Shown piece by piece: positions 1 to 5,864 of a stretch of DNA of 6,232 nucleotides; the stretch's first letter is position 1, and each line of letters opens with the position of its first letter. Below the pieces are notes generated by a model, which did no database searches, was not told the origin of the DNA, and saw only the letters and a list, made by a program, of their open reading frames with translations. Source of the DNA: Chitinophagales bacterium (lineage in GTDB: Bacteria; Bacteroidota; Bacteroidia; Chitinophagales; UBA2359); NCBI GenBank assembly GCA_020629595.1, contig JAHDDA010000161.1, positions 1-6,232 on the forward strand, read 5' to 3'. A program made the position numbers and the translations under genes.

Positions 1-524
1 ATTTTATCAACTTTTTCGCCAAAAGAATTGGTTAAATTTTGAACATTTGTTTCTGCATCTTTTGCTAAATCGTCTGATAAACCATCTTTGTTTAGCTTTT
101 TAATGGCTGAATTGGCACTTTGGCGAGCATTTCGCAAACTTATTTTTGAATTTTCACCTTCGGTTTTAATTTGCTTGGCTAAATCTCTACGGCGTTCTTC
201 GGTAAGCATTGGAATATTTATACGAATTACTTCACCATCGCCTTGTGGTGTGTAGCCTAAATTGGCGGCAAAAATTGCTTTTTCAATGTCTGGTAAAACA
301 TTTTTTTCCCAAGGTTTTATAACCAATGAACGAGAATCGGGTGCCGAAACATTGGCAACTTGCGAAAGTGGTGTTGGTGCACCGTAATATTCTACCATTA
401 CGCCTTTAAGCATTGATGGATTTGCTTTTCCTGCTTGAATTTTTTCTAAGTTTTTTGTCAAACGTTCAATGGCTTCATCCATTCCCATTTCTGCCATTTC
501 TAATACTTCATCTACTGTTTCCAT
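1..524 (-). CDS. frr: Ribosome recycling factor, 3' end cut by window edge
   Basis: Ribosome recycling factor splits post-termination ribosomes together with EF-G in the cytoplasm. Reading leftward from the ATG at 522-524 gives 174 codons with no stop before the window edge. The family is usually about 185 residues, so only about ten C-terminal residues are missing. Family landmarks are all present: IQAGKANPSML near residues 29-39, VEYYGAPTPLSQVANVSAP at 44-62, the IKPW block near 69-72, and GEVIRINIPMLTEERRRDLAKQ at about 97-118, followed by the C-terminal long helix. The gene starts 50 nt after the pyrH stop on the same strand, the classic pyrH-frr order, and I see no TAnnTTTG promoter in that gap, so cotranscription with pyrH is likely. 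Identification is by recognition of conserved blocks and is secure; only the end is unseen. Confidence 0.96.
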   Translation of the reverse strand, partial: METVDEVLEMAEMGMDEAIERLTKNLEKIQAGKANPSMLKGVMVEYYGAPTPLSQVANVSAPDSRSLVIKPWEKNVLPDIEKAIFAANLGYTPQGDGEVIRINIPMLTEERRRDLAKQIKTEGENSKISLRNARQSANSAIKKLNKDGLSDDLAKDAETNVQNLTNSFGEKVDK

Positions 525-574
525 TTTTATATATTGTTGAATTGTTAAATTGCTAAACTGATAACTGTTGCCTG

Positions 575-1282
575 TTAACTGACAAGCGTTCCAATATTTT
601 CTTTACCTTCCAAGACTTTTTTAAGATTACCAGGTTTATTCATATCAAAAATAATTATAGGCACATTGTTTTCTTGGCACATTGTAAATGCCGTAGCATC
701 CATAATTTTTAATCGCTTTTGAATTACATCTTCAAACGAAATAGTGTCAAATTTTGTTGCCGTTGGGTCTTTTTCTGGATCGGCGGTATAAATACCATCT
801 ACTCTTGTTCCTTTTAAAACAACTTCAGCATCAATTTCACTGGCTCTTAAAGCCGCTGTTGAATCTGTTGTAAAGTAAGGATTTCCTGTTCCAGCTACAA
901 AAATAAGGATTCTTCCTTTTTCTAAGTGTCTTACTGCTCTACGGCGAATGTATGGTTCGCATATACGTTCCATATCTAATGCCGAAATTAAACGAGTGTA
1001 AGAACCTTGTTGTTCAATGGCGTTTTGTAATGCAATTCCATTAATAACGGTTGCCAACATTCCCATATAATCACCCGAAGTGCGTTCTATGCCCAATTCG
1101 CCAGCTTGTAAACCTCTAAAAATGTTGCCACCACCAATTACTAAGGCAATTTCTACACCAGCTTCTGCCATTTCGTGTACCTCAATTGCGTATTGTTTTA
1201 TGCGTTCAGGGTCAATTCCGTGTCCGTTATCGCCCATTAGGGCTTCGCCACTTAATTTTAGTAGCACTCTTTTGTATTTCAT
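575..1282 (-). CDS. pyrH: UMP kinase (uridylate kinase)
   Basis: UMP kinase phosphorylates UMP to UDP with ATP in the pyrimidine nucleotide pathway; the bacterial enzyme is a cytoplasmic hexamer of the amino-acid-kinase fold, unrelated to eukaryotic UMP/CMP kinases. The 235-residue product has the usual family length (E. coli about 241). Visible motifs are KLSGEAL at residues 9-15, the glycine loop IGGGNIFRG at 49-57, the nucleotide-binding segment GDYMGMLATVINGIALQN at 70-87, GTGNPYFTTDSTAALRA at 131-147, and KGTRVDGIYTADPEKDP at 157-173. The chosen ATG directly precedes the first beta strand (KYKRVLLKLSG) and lies 30 nt downstream of a perfect TAnnTTTG element, which supports it. frr follows 50 nt downstream. 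Nothing is truncated or missing. Confidence 0.97.
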   Translation of the reverse strand: MKYKRVLLKLSGEALMGDNGHGIDPERIKQYAIEVHEMAEAGVEIALVIGGGNIFRGLQAGELGIERTSGDYMGMLATVINGIALQNAIEQQGSYTRLISALDMERICEPYIRRRAVRHLEKGRILIFVAGTGNPYFTTDSTAALRASEIDAEVVLKGTRVDGIYTADPEKDPTATKFDTISFEDVIQKRLKIMDATAFTMCQENNVPIIIFDMNKPGNLKKVLEGKENIGTLVS

Positions 1283-1312
1283 TTTTATTTTTCAGCCATT
1301 AAAAAATCGGCA

Positions 1313-1320
1313 CAAATATA
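1313..1320 (-). promoter_or_regulatory. Promoter -7 element for pyrH-frr
   Basis: On the minus strand this octamer reads TATATTTG, a perfect match to the Bacteroidota -7 consensus TAnnTTTG. It ends 30 nt before the pyrH start codon, which would give a leader of roughly 20-25 nt. A TTG lies upstream with a 15-nt spacer, shorter than the usual 17-23, so the -33 element is weak or absent. Prediction from motif and position only. Confidence 0.6.
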
Positions 1321-1368
1321 ACCACTATAATTTTTCAATTTTTGAGAAATCATCTAATTTCAAGTATC

Positions 1369-1376
1369 TAACTTTG
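1369..1376 (+). promoter_or_regulatory. Promoter -7 element for the membrane-protein gene
   Basis: The octamer TAACTTTG matches the Bacteroidota -7 consensus TAnnTTTG and ends 23 nt before the GTG start at 1400. The nearest upstream TTTG (1341-1344) leaves a 24-nt spacer, slightly long for a -33 element. It lies about 50 bp from the oppositely oriented pyrH promoter, so the 117-bp gap would serve two divergent transcripts. Confidence 0.5.
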
Positions 1377-1399
1377 TTGTAGTTGAATTTTGTGATGTT

Positions 1400-2068
1400 G
1401 TGAAAACCAAACAGTTACTTTTAATTGGAATAATTGCTTCTTTTTTGGCTGTTGTAAGCGATATTTTATTGCTTTATACGCCAAACGGAAATTATATTGA
1501 GAGCAAATATATGTTTTTCAAAGAAATTTCGGCACAACGCATTTCGATAGGTCAACTTTTGGGTTTATTGGCAATTCCTTTTCAAATATTTACGGTTTTT
1601 GCTGTTTTCAAAACTTTTAAAGTCCAATTTACAAGAGTTTCATATTGGTTTTTGGGTTTTGCTTCTTGGAGTTTATTAATGGGAACAGTTTATCATTTTA
1701 CACTTGGTTATTTCGGAAATTGGCTAAATAACTTTTATGAAATCAATAAAAATAGGGACGAACTTTTACATCTTTTATCATATAATTCTATATTTCACAA
1801 CTTCATTTTCACAACTCAATTATTAGCACTTTTATTCATCTTAGGTTTTATAATTTCAACTTGTTTGGCTTCGTATTTATTCTATAAATCGAAACAATTA
1901 AATTGGAAAATATTAGCGTTCAATCCCATAAATATTTACTTGATAGCAGTTGCACTTTACTTATTTTTTCCATTGTTAGGAAATGTAGTAATTGTTACTG
2001 CTTTTAATTTGGGAATTGGTGTTTTTGGCTTGGTTTTATTATGGGAACAAAAAAACCGAGCATATTAA
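1400..2068 (+). CDS. Multi-pass membrane protein of unknown function, GTG start
   Basis: The 222-residue product is very hydrophobic, with about six predicted membrane segments at roughly residues 5-27, 50-71, 80-103, 131-162, 172-192 and 196-216, and short loops between. Polar or aromatic residues sit within or beside the helices (D21, Y98, H99, H133, N134), the sort of pattern seen in uncharacterised bacterial integral-membrane DUF families; DUF6796 is a possible home, but I offer that only as a guess. The GTG start is chosen because the frame is open back only to a TAA at 1355-1357, contains no in-frame ATG, and the next in-frame ATG is codon 38, which would remove the first helix. A TAnnTTTG promoter element lies just upstream. 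It stands alone on its strand between minus-strand genes, and its last codons overlap the terminator of the converging thioredoxin-like gene. No function can be assigned. Confidence 0.8.
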   Translation: MKTKQLLLIGIIASFLAVVSDILLLYTPNGNYIESKYMFFKEISAQRISIGQLLGLLAIPFQIFTVFAVFKTFKVQFTRVSYWFLGFASWSLLMGTVYHFTLGYFGNWLNNFYEINKNRDELLHLLSYNSIFHNFIFTTQLLALLFILGFIISTCLASYLFYKSKQLNWKILAFNPINIYLIAVALYLFFPLLGNVVIVTAFNLGIGVFGLVLLWEQKNRAY

Positions 2069-2082
2069 AAAACATACTCGGT
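2049..2082 (-). terminator. Rho-independent terminator of the thioredoxin-like gene
   Basis: Read on the minus strand, ACCGAG (2082-2077) pairs with CTCGGT (2060-2055). The stem continues inward for six more pairs, including two G-U wobbles, closing on a UUUU loop, and six T residues follow (2054-2049). This is a textbook intrinsic terminator about 36 nt after the stop of the 2119-3420 gene. On the plus strand the two wobbles become A-C mismatches and the trailing sequence is only AATTTCAT, so it should act mainly on minus-strand transcripts. It overlaps the last codons and stop of the 1400-2068 gene. Confidence 0.85.
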
Positions 2083-2118
2083 AATTTCATAACATAACTT
2101 TCAAAACTGAAAAACTTT

Positions 2119-3420
2119 TTATTTTACTGCGTCTATTTCTTGTGCTAAAATATCGGCTCTTGTGTTGGTTTTGCCTTCTTGTCTTGCCAAAATTAAAGCA
2201 CGCAACACAGCACGTTCTGCTTGTTTTTTCTTTCCTAACTTATGCAAAATGTGAGCATAAGTTTCTTGGTTATAATATTGTGTGTTTATTTCCATAGATT
2301 TTTTACACCAACTGGCAGCCTTGCGTAATAAACGCTTGCTTTGGGTATTGTTGTGCACATTCCAAGCAGCAATATTTAATTTTATAGGGTCTAAACCATT
2401 AAAGTTTTTGGCATAATGGTTAATCTCTTTAGCATAAGCTTTCCAAGACTGAGAGCCTTCATAAAAACCCAATTTCACTTCGTGTTTAAAATCTTTACTA
2501 TTTTTTAAGTTAGCTTTTTTAATCAATTTTAAACTCCTTCTCAATTTCTTTTTTTCGCCTTTAGATGCTGCTTCTAAAACATAGTTTCTAATGCCATGTT
2601 TAAATTTACTTTCTACATTAAATCTACCGTAAGTTTCGGCAACTGCATCTTTATTTTGAAGTAAAATATTAATTGATTTTAGTTCTGGTACATCGGCAAA
2701 CTCTAGCAAAAACTGGTGGTTTTCTACCGAACTCCAATTTTCACGACTAAGTTTGGCTTTCTTAATATATTTTTTTGCAATTTCTTCGTAAGGTTTATTA
2801 AGTTGCTTACTCTGAATGGCAAAATTTCTCAAAAACTCTTTCTTTGTATAACCCGATTCAAAAATTTTGGTATTTTCTTTATAAGTACCCAAATGCTTGG
2901 CGGCAATTATCTTGTTTTTAACCTTTATATTTTCTACTTCTTGAAAAACAATAGATCCGCTGGCATTACTTGCTTTTTTAGCAAAGTCCAACATTTGAGT
3001 TTGTGTTTTACCTTCGGTAGCACGCAACACTAAATTTCCATTTGAATCGAAAAAGAAAAAATCAGGTAAGAATTGTACATTGTGCATACGAGCAAAATCG
3101 CCTCCTTCTTTGGTATCGTAATCTAATGCAAGATTTACAAAGTTTTCATTGTAGTAAGTGGCGACTTTAGGATCTTTAAAAACGTGATCGTCCATTACGT
3201 GGCAATTTACACACCAGCTTGCCCACATTTTTACAAATATTCCTTTACCTGTACGTTGTGCTTCTCGTTTGGCATCTTCAAAAGAGCCTGCATAATAACT
3301 AACGCTTGCGTACTCAGTTGTGGTAACAACTTTATTATTGCTTTCAACAGCATAAGTATAGTTGCACACTAATAAGGCAACACACACTGCTAAAAGCCTA
3401 AAAACTGTTTTAGACTTCAT
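2119..3420 (-). CDS. Secreted thioredoxin-fold protein with C-terminal TPR-like helices
   Basis: Probable extracytoplasmic thiol-disulfide protein of 433 residues. Residues 1-24 form a signal peptide (charged start, hydrophobic core, likely cleavage after TYA). Residues about 42-150 are a thioredoxin fold of the Thioredoxin_7/DsbD-gamma type. The active-site motif is WCVNCH with C70 and C73, close to the WCVACK of DsbD, and a likely cis-proline is P119 in the FLPDFFFFD segment. Residues about 155-345 are Lys-rich and mostly helical with no motif I recognise. Residues about 347-416 resemble two TPR units, the second containing ETYAHILHKLGKKKQAERA. The architecture resembles 'thioredoxin family protein' entries of Bacteroidota, perhaps involved in disulfide reduction or envelope protein maturation; that role is inferred. 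It is monocistronic: its own promoter lies upstream, a strong terminator downstream, and the flanking genes are on the opposite strand. The ATG is supported by the signal peptide and promoter spacing. Confidence 0.9.
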   Translation of the reverse strand: MKSKTVFRLLAVCVALLVCNYTYAVESNNKVVTTTEYASVSYYAGSFEDAKREAQRTGKGIFVKMWASWCVNCHVMDDHVFKDPKVATYYNENFVNLALDYDTKEGGDFARMHNVQFLPDFFFFDSNGNLVLRATEGKTQTQMLDFAKKASNASGSIVFQEVENIKVKNKIIAAKHLGTYKENTKIFESGYTKKEFLRNFAIQSKQLNKPYEEIAKKYIKKAKLSRENWSSVENHQFLLEFADVPELKSINILLQNKDAVAETYGRFNVESKFKHGIRNYVLEAASKGEKKKLRRSLKLIKKANLKNSKDFKHEVKLGFYEGSQSWKAYAKEINHYAKNFNGLDPIKLNIAAWNVHNNTQSKRLLRKAASWCKKSMEINTQYYNQETYAHILHKLGKKKQAERAVLRALILARQEGKTNTRADILAQEIDAVK

Positions 3421-3449
3421 AACTTTAAAACTTGACTTTACTTTCTATA

Positions 3450-3457
3450 CAAATATA
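3450..3457 (-). promoter_or_regulatory. Promoter -7 element for the thioredoxin-like gene
   Basis: On the minus strand this reads TATATTTG, a perfect TAnnTTTG match and the same octamer as at pyrH. It ends 29 nt before the ATG, almost the same placement as at pyrH (30 nt). A TTG occurs upstream with a 15-nt spacer, again short of the usual -33 spacing. The repeated geometry makes both calls more credible. Confidence 0.6.
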
Positions 3458-3517
3458 TTTCAAGCATTGTGCCAAGTTTTTGAGACAATTAACAATCTAC
3501 TCAATATTTACACACAT

Positions 3518-3532
3518 ATTTCTTAAAGAAAT
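3518..3532. promoter_or_regulatory. 15-bp near-perfect palindrome, possible operator
   Basis: ATTTCTT and AAGAAAT form 7-bp arms around a single central A. The site lies between the two divergent promoters, 46 bp before the plus-strand -7 element and about 60 bp upstream of the minus-strand one. Its symmetry and place suit a dimeric regulator site, but the sequence is AT-rich and chance occurrence is plausible. The only other structure seen in this 207-bp gap is a weak GGCTT/AAGCC inverted repeat (3536-3540 and 3557-3561). Confidence 0.25.
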
Positions 3533-3578
3533 TACGGCTTTCCTAAAAAAATGCGTAAGCCAAGAATTAATTTTTGCG

Positions 3579-3586
3579 TAGCTTTG
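3579..3586 (+). promoter_or_regulatory. Promoter -7 element for the EF-hand/kynA/elaA operon
   Basis: TAGCTTTG matches the TAnnTTTG consensus and ends 41 nt before the ATG at 3628, implying a leader of roughly 35 nt. No good -33 TTG is seen at the expected distance. It is the best plus-strand candidate in this divergent gap. Confidence 0.5.
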
Positions 3587-3627
3587 CTTTTTAGAAAACT
3601 GCTATTTTTAAATGTAATAAGAAACTT

Positions 3628-4299
3628 ATGAAAAAACAAATATGGCAATTTTGTTGGCTTATGTTTTTATGCGTCTTGTTAGTATCTGAAGTAAAAGCAC
3701 AATCATTTAATCCAGAAAAAATAAGTTGGTATAACAATTTTCGTATTGAGCTAGTAGATAAAAATTCAAATAACGAGATTGACTTAGGAGAATTGACGAA
3801 AGAAAGATTTTTATTTACATATTTTAAAAATCAAGCGAATTTTAAGCAAACCGATTCAAATAATAACTTTAAATTAAGCCAACGTGAGTTGAATAACGTT
3901 TTTAAAGCTGAACAACAGTTTTTAGAGCAAAAATGGCAAAAAGATTTTGCAAGAATACAACAACAATACACCCAAGAACAACTTTCCGATGCTGGTTTTT
4001 TGAAAACAAACTTTGGCTTATTAAAACAATTGGTTCAAAACAACATTTGGCTTAGAAAAAATACCGCTATCATAAAAGTTATTTTTGATGATGCTGAATG
4101 GGCTGAAAAACACAAAATGATTATTCGTTCATTTTCGGAAAACATTTACTACTTTATAAACCAAGGACGCAATGCTTTAGAATGGTATAAAAATCCAAAA
4201 ATGAAATATGGTAGTGAAAGTTTTATGAAACTTCGCAGTGAACATATTAGGTTTTTAGCTCAACAGCAACAATTAAAAAAAGCTAAAAAATCTTTATAA
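3628..4299 (+). CDS. Secreted EF-hand calcium-binding protein, function unknown
   Basis: This 223-residue protein begins with a clear signal peptide (residues 1-24, likely cleavage after VKA), so it should act in the periplasm or outside the cell. Two canonical 12-residue EF-hand loops follow. The first runs from D44 to E55 (DKNSNNEIDLGE), with acidic or Asn ligands at positions 1, 3, 5 and 9 and the bidentate Glu at 12. The second runs from D76 to E87 (DSNNNFKLSQRE), again with Glu at 12. Both loops lack the usual Gly at position 6. The rest (about 90-223) is predicted helical, rich in Gln and Lys, with no enzymatic motif I recognise. Calcium binding is inferred from the loops. It heads a probable operon with kynA 36 nt downstream; whether the products work together is not shown by the sequence. 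The start is supported by the signal peptide and upstream promoter element. Confidence 0.85.
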   Translation: MKKQIWQFCWLMFLCVLLVSEVKAQSFNPEKISWYNNFRIELVDKNSNNEIDLGELTKERFLFTYFKNQANFKQTDSNNNFKLSQRELNNVFKAEQQFLEQKWQKDFARIQQQYTQEQLSDAGFLKTNFGLLKQLVQNNIWLRKNTAIIKVIFDDAEWAEKHKMIIRSFSENIYYFINQGRNALEWYKNPKMKYGSESFMKLRSEHIRFLAQQQQLKKAKKSL

Positions 4300-4335
4300 C
4301 CACATTGCAAATACCAAAAATTTGAAATCAAAAAA

Positions 4336-5280
4336 ATGAAATTAACACCAGAAATAATTGAACGCCTTGAACGCCTTGAAGAAAAATATACTGCAATGGG
4401 ACAAGATATGGTGTCTTATTTAGATGGTTTGTTATACGCAGATTACCTTACCTATTGGGATTATATTCATTTAGATACTTTGCTTAGTTTACAAGATACC
4501 GAAACTTCTTTTGAAGATGAGGCAATTTTTATTACTTATCATCAAATTACCGAGCTGTATTTTAAACTTATTTTACAAGCTATAAATAGCCTATGCGATA
4601 CCACACAAGTTACCAAAGAAAAAATGAAGCATTATTTAAAAAGAATTAATGTGTATTTCGATACCTTAATAGATTCTTTTAAAGTAATGTATGAAGTGCT
4701 GGATCATCAACAGTTTCTAAAATTTAGAATGTCTTTATTGCCTTCTAGTGGTTTTCAATCGGTGCAGTACAGAAAAATTGAATTATGCTCAACGCCTATA
4801 ATTAACTTGGTAAACTTTAATAATCGCAAACAATTAGAAAAAAGTGATGACGAAGTAGAATTGTACGAGCATATTTACTGGAAAACAGGTGCTACGGAAT
4901 TGGCTTCGGGTAAAAAAACTCTTACATTAAAACAATTTGAAAAAAAATATAGCAAAGAGCTTATTCAGTTAATTCGTAGTTTTTACCACAAAAATATTTG
5001 GAGTAAGTACACTCAATTAAGTTCAGAAGAAAAAGCAGATAATGAATTGCAAGAAATGATGCGTGCATACGATGTAAAAGCAAATGTACTTTGGCCACTT
5101 TCGCATTATAAAGCTGCAGTACGCCACTTGCACCGAGATACTAAAGATATTGAAGCAACTGGTGGTACAAATTGGCAAAAATACCTGCCACCAAAAAATC
5201 AACATATTTACTTTTTTCCTGATTTATGGACCAACGAAGAACGTGAAAACTGGGGAAGAAGAATTGAAGCAGATTTCTAA
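4336..5280 (+). CDS. kynA: Tryptophan 2,3-dioxygenase, Bacteroidota-type
   Basis: Haem enzyme that adds O2 to L-tryptophan to give N-formylkynurenine, the first step of the kynurenine pathway (towards anthranilate or NAD). The product has 314 residues; bacterial members such as that of Xanthomonas are about 300. Recognisable blocks are YADYLTYWDYIHLDTLLSLQ (34-53), FITYHQITELYFKLIL (65-80), FLKFRMSLLPSSGFQSVQYR (127-146) and ATGGTNWQKYL (274-284). By motif comparison F65 and H69 correspond to the active-site Phe and His of the Xanthomonas enzyme, R131 to the substrate-carboxylate Arg, H257 (in WPLSH) to the proximal haem ligand, and T275 to the conserved Thr. The position four before R131 is Phe where the Xanthomonas enzyme has Tyr, and the haem-His to TGG spacing is about four residues longer than in the human enzyme. 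The gene begins 36 nt after the EF-hand gene and ends 18 nt before elaA, so it is probably cotranscribed. The symbol follows common usage. Confidence 0.93.
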   Translation: MKLTPEIIERLERLEEKYTAMGQDMVSYLDGLLYADYLTYWDYIHLDTLLSLQDTETSFEDEAIFITYHQITELYFKLILQAINSLCDTTQVTKEKMKHYLKRINVYFDTLIDSFKVMYEVLDHQQFLKFRMSLLPSSGFQSVQYRKIELCSTPIINLVNFNNRKQLEKSDDEVELYEHIYWKTGATELASGKKTLTLKQFEKKYSKELIQLIRSFYHKNIWSKYTQLSSEEKADNELQEMMRAYDVKANVLWPLSHYKAAVRHLHRDTKDIEATGGTNWQKYLPPKNQHIYFFPDLWTNEERENWGRRIEADF

Positions 5281-5298
5281 AATCTTGACACCTAAAGA

Positions 5299-5751
5299 AT
5301 GAAAATTAACTGGCAAATAAAGCATTTCAATGAGCTTAGTCTGCAAGAAATGTATGATTTTATGGTGCTAAGACAAGAAGTGTTTGTAGTAGAACAAGAT
5401 TGTCCTTATTTAGATTGTGATGGTAAAGATCAATTTTCGCATCACTTAATGGGTTATAATGAGGCAAATAAATTAGTAGCTTATACACGTTTGGTAAAAC
5501 CTGGCGTAAGCTACCAAGAAGTTTCAATTGGCAGGGTAATTACTTCGCAAAAAGTAAGACGAATGGGCATAGGCATAGATTTAATGAAAAAATCAATAGA
5601 AGCAGTTTATAATTTATATGGCAGGCAGGCTATTAGAATTTCGGCACAATGTTACTTAGAAAAATTTTATGGTTCGTTTGGTTTTGTACCTACGGGTAAA
5701 GAATATTTAGAAGATGGCATCCCACATTTAGAAATGTTGCTAGATGCGTAA
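5299..5751 (+). CDS. elaA: ElaA-type GNAT N-acetyltransferase
   Basis: Member of the ElaA branch of the GNAT acyl-CoA-dependent acetyltransferases; the physiological substrate of ElaA is not established. The 150-residue product is collinear with E. coli ElaA (about 153). Shared blocks are LRQEVFVVEQDCPYLDCDGK (24-43), LVAYTRLVKPG (59-69), SIGRVITS (76-83), the acetyl-CoA pyrophosphate loop R87-R-M-G-I-G92 fitting R/QxxGxG, and AQCYLEKFYGSFGFVP (116-131) followed by YLEDGIPHLEM (136-146). The protein is soluble with no signal peptide, so cytoplasmic. It starts 18 nt after the kynA stop and is most likely the last gene of that operon. The ATG matches the N-terminal position of the family. I see nothing truncated. 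Confidence 0.93.
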   Translation: MKINWQIKHFNELSLQEMYDFMVLRQEVFVVEQDCPYLDCDGKDQFSHHLMGYNEANKLVAYTRLVKPGVSYQEVSIGRVITSQKVRRMGIGIDLMKKSIEAVYNLYGRQAIRISAQCYLEKFYGSFGFVPTGKEYLEDGIPHLEMLLDA

Positions 5752-5766
5752 AACCTTTGAAACAGC

Positions 5767-5810
5767 TTTTGGTAAACCGAAATGTAATAAAGGAACTCAT
5801 TTTACCAAAA
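5767..5810. repeat. 10-bp perfect inverted repeat after elaA
   Basis: TTTTGGTAAA (5767-5776) and TTTACCAAAA (5801-5810) are exact reverse complements separated by 24 bases. The left arm starts 16 nt after the elaA stop. It could be a transcript-end hairpin for the operon, but the U residues lie on the 5' arm and the right arm runs into A residues, with no T tract, so it is not a standard intrinsic terminator on either strand. It might instead be a protein-binding site ahead of the 5865 gene. Confidence 0.35.
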
Positions 5811-5864
5811 AAACATTAACATAAACGTACAAACACATTATCTTCAATTTTCAAAAAAAGCAAA

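Noticed and set aside
1080..1382. 100-residue plus-strand open frame
   Set aside because: It is antisense to the 5' part of pyrH, its translation shows no domain and it runs through the pyrH promoter; a shadow of the pyrH codon pattern.
2716..3033. 105-residue plus-strand open frame
   Set aside because: It lies wholly antisense inside the thioredoxin-like gene, with no promoter or recognisable protein features.
3184..3372. 62-residue plus-strand open frame
   Set aside because: It is antisense to the signal-peptide and CxxC region of the thioredoxin-like gene; its cysteines only mirror that coding strand.
3361..3378. Possible lipoprotein signal (LLVC, Cys19) in the thioredoxin-like protein
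   Set aside because: The residue before Cys is Val, whereas lipoboxes need Gly, Ala or Ser; a standard cleavage site follows at TYA.
3610..3620. AAATGTAATAA also present at 5780-5790
   Set aside because: An 11-bp match in AT-rich DNA of this length is expected by chance, and the two copies sit in different contexts.
4317..4324. AAAATTTG as an internal promoter for kynA
   Set aside because: The first base mismatches TAnnTTTG, no TTG lies at a -33 distance, and the element is only 11 nt from the ATG, which would leave almost no leader.
4360..4377. Tandem 9-bp repeat GAACGCCTT in kynA
   Set aside because: Two copies encode ERLERL in the N-terminal helix, a region variable in the family; a simple in-frame duplication with no further structure.
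5084..5302. 72-residue plus-strand open frame spanning the kynA end and elaA start
   Set aside because: It is out of frame within the conserved TGGT block of kynA, which clearly codes in the other frame. The overlapping minus-strand frame at 5023-5205 is rejected for the same reason.
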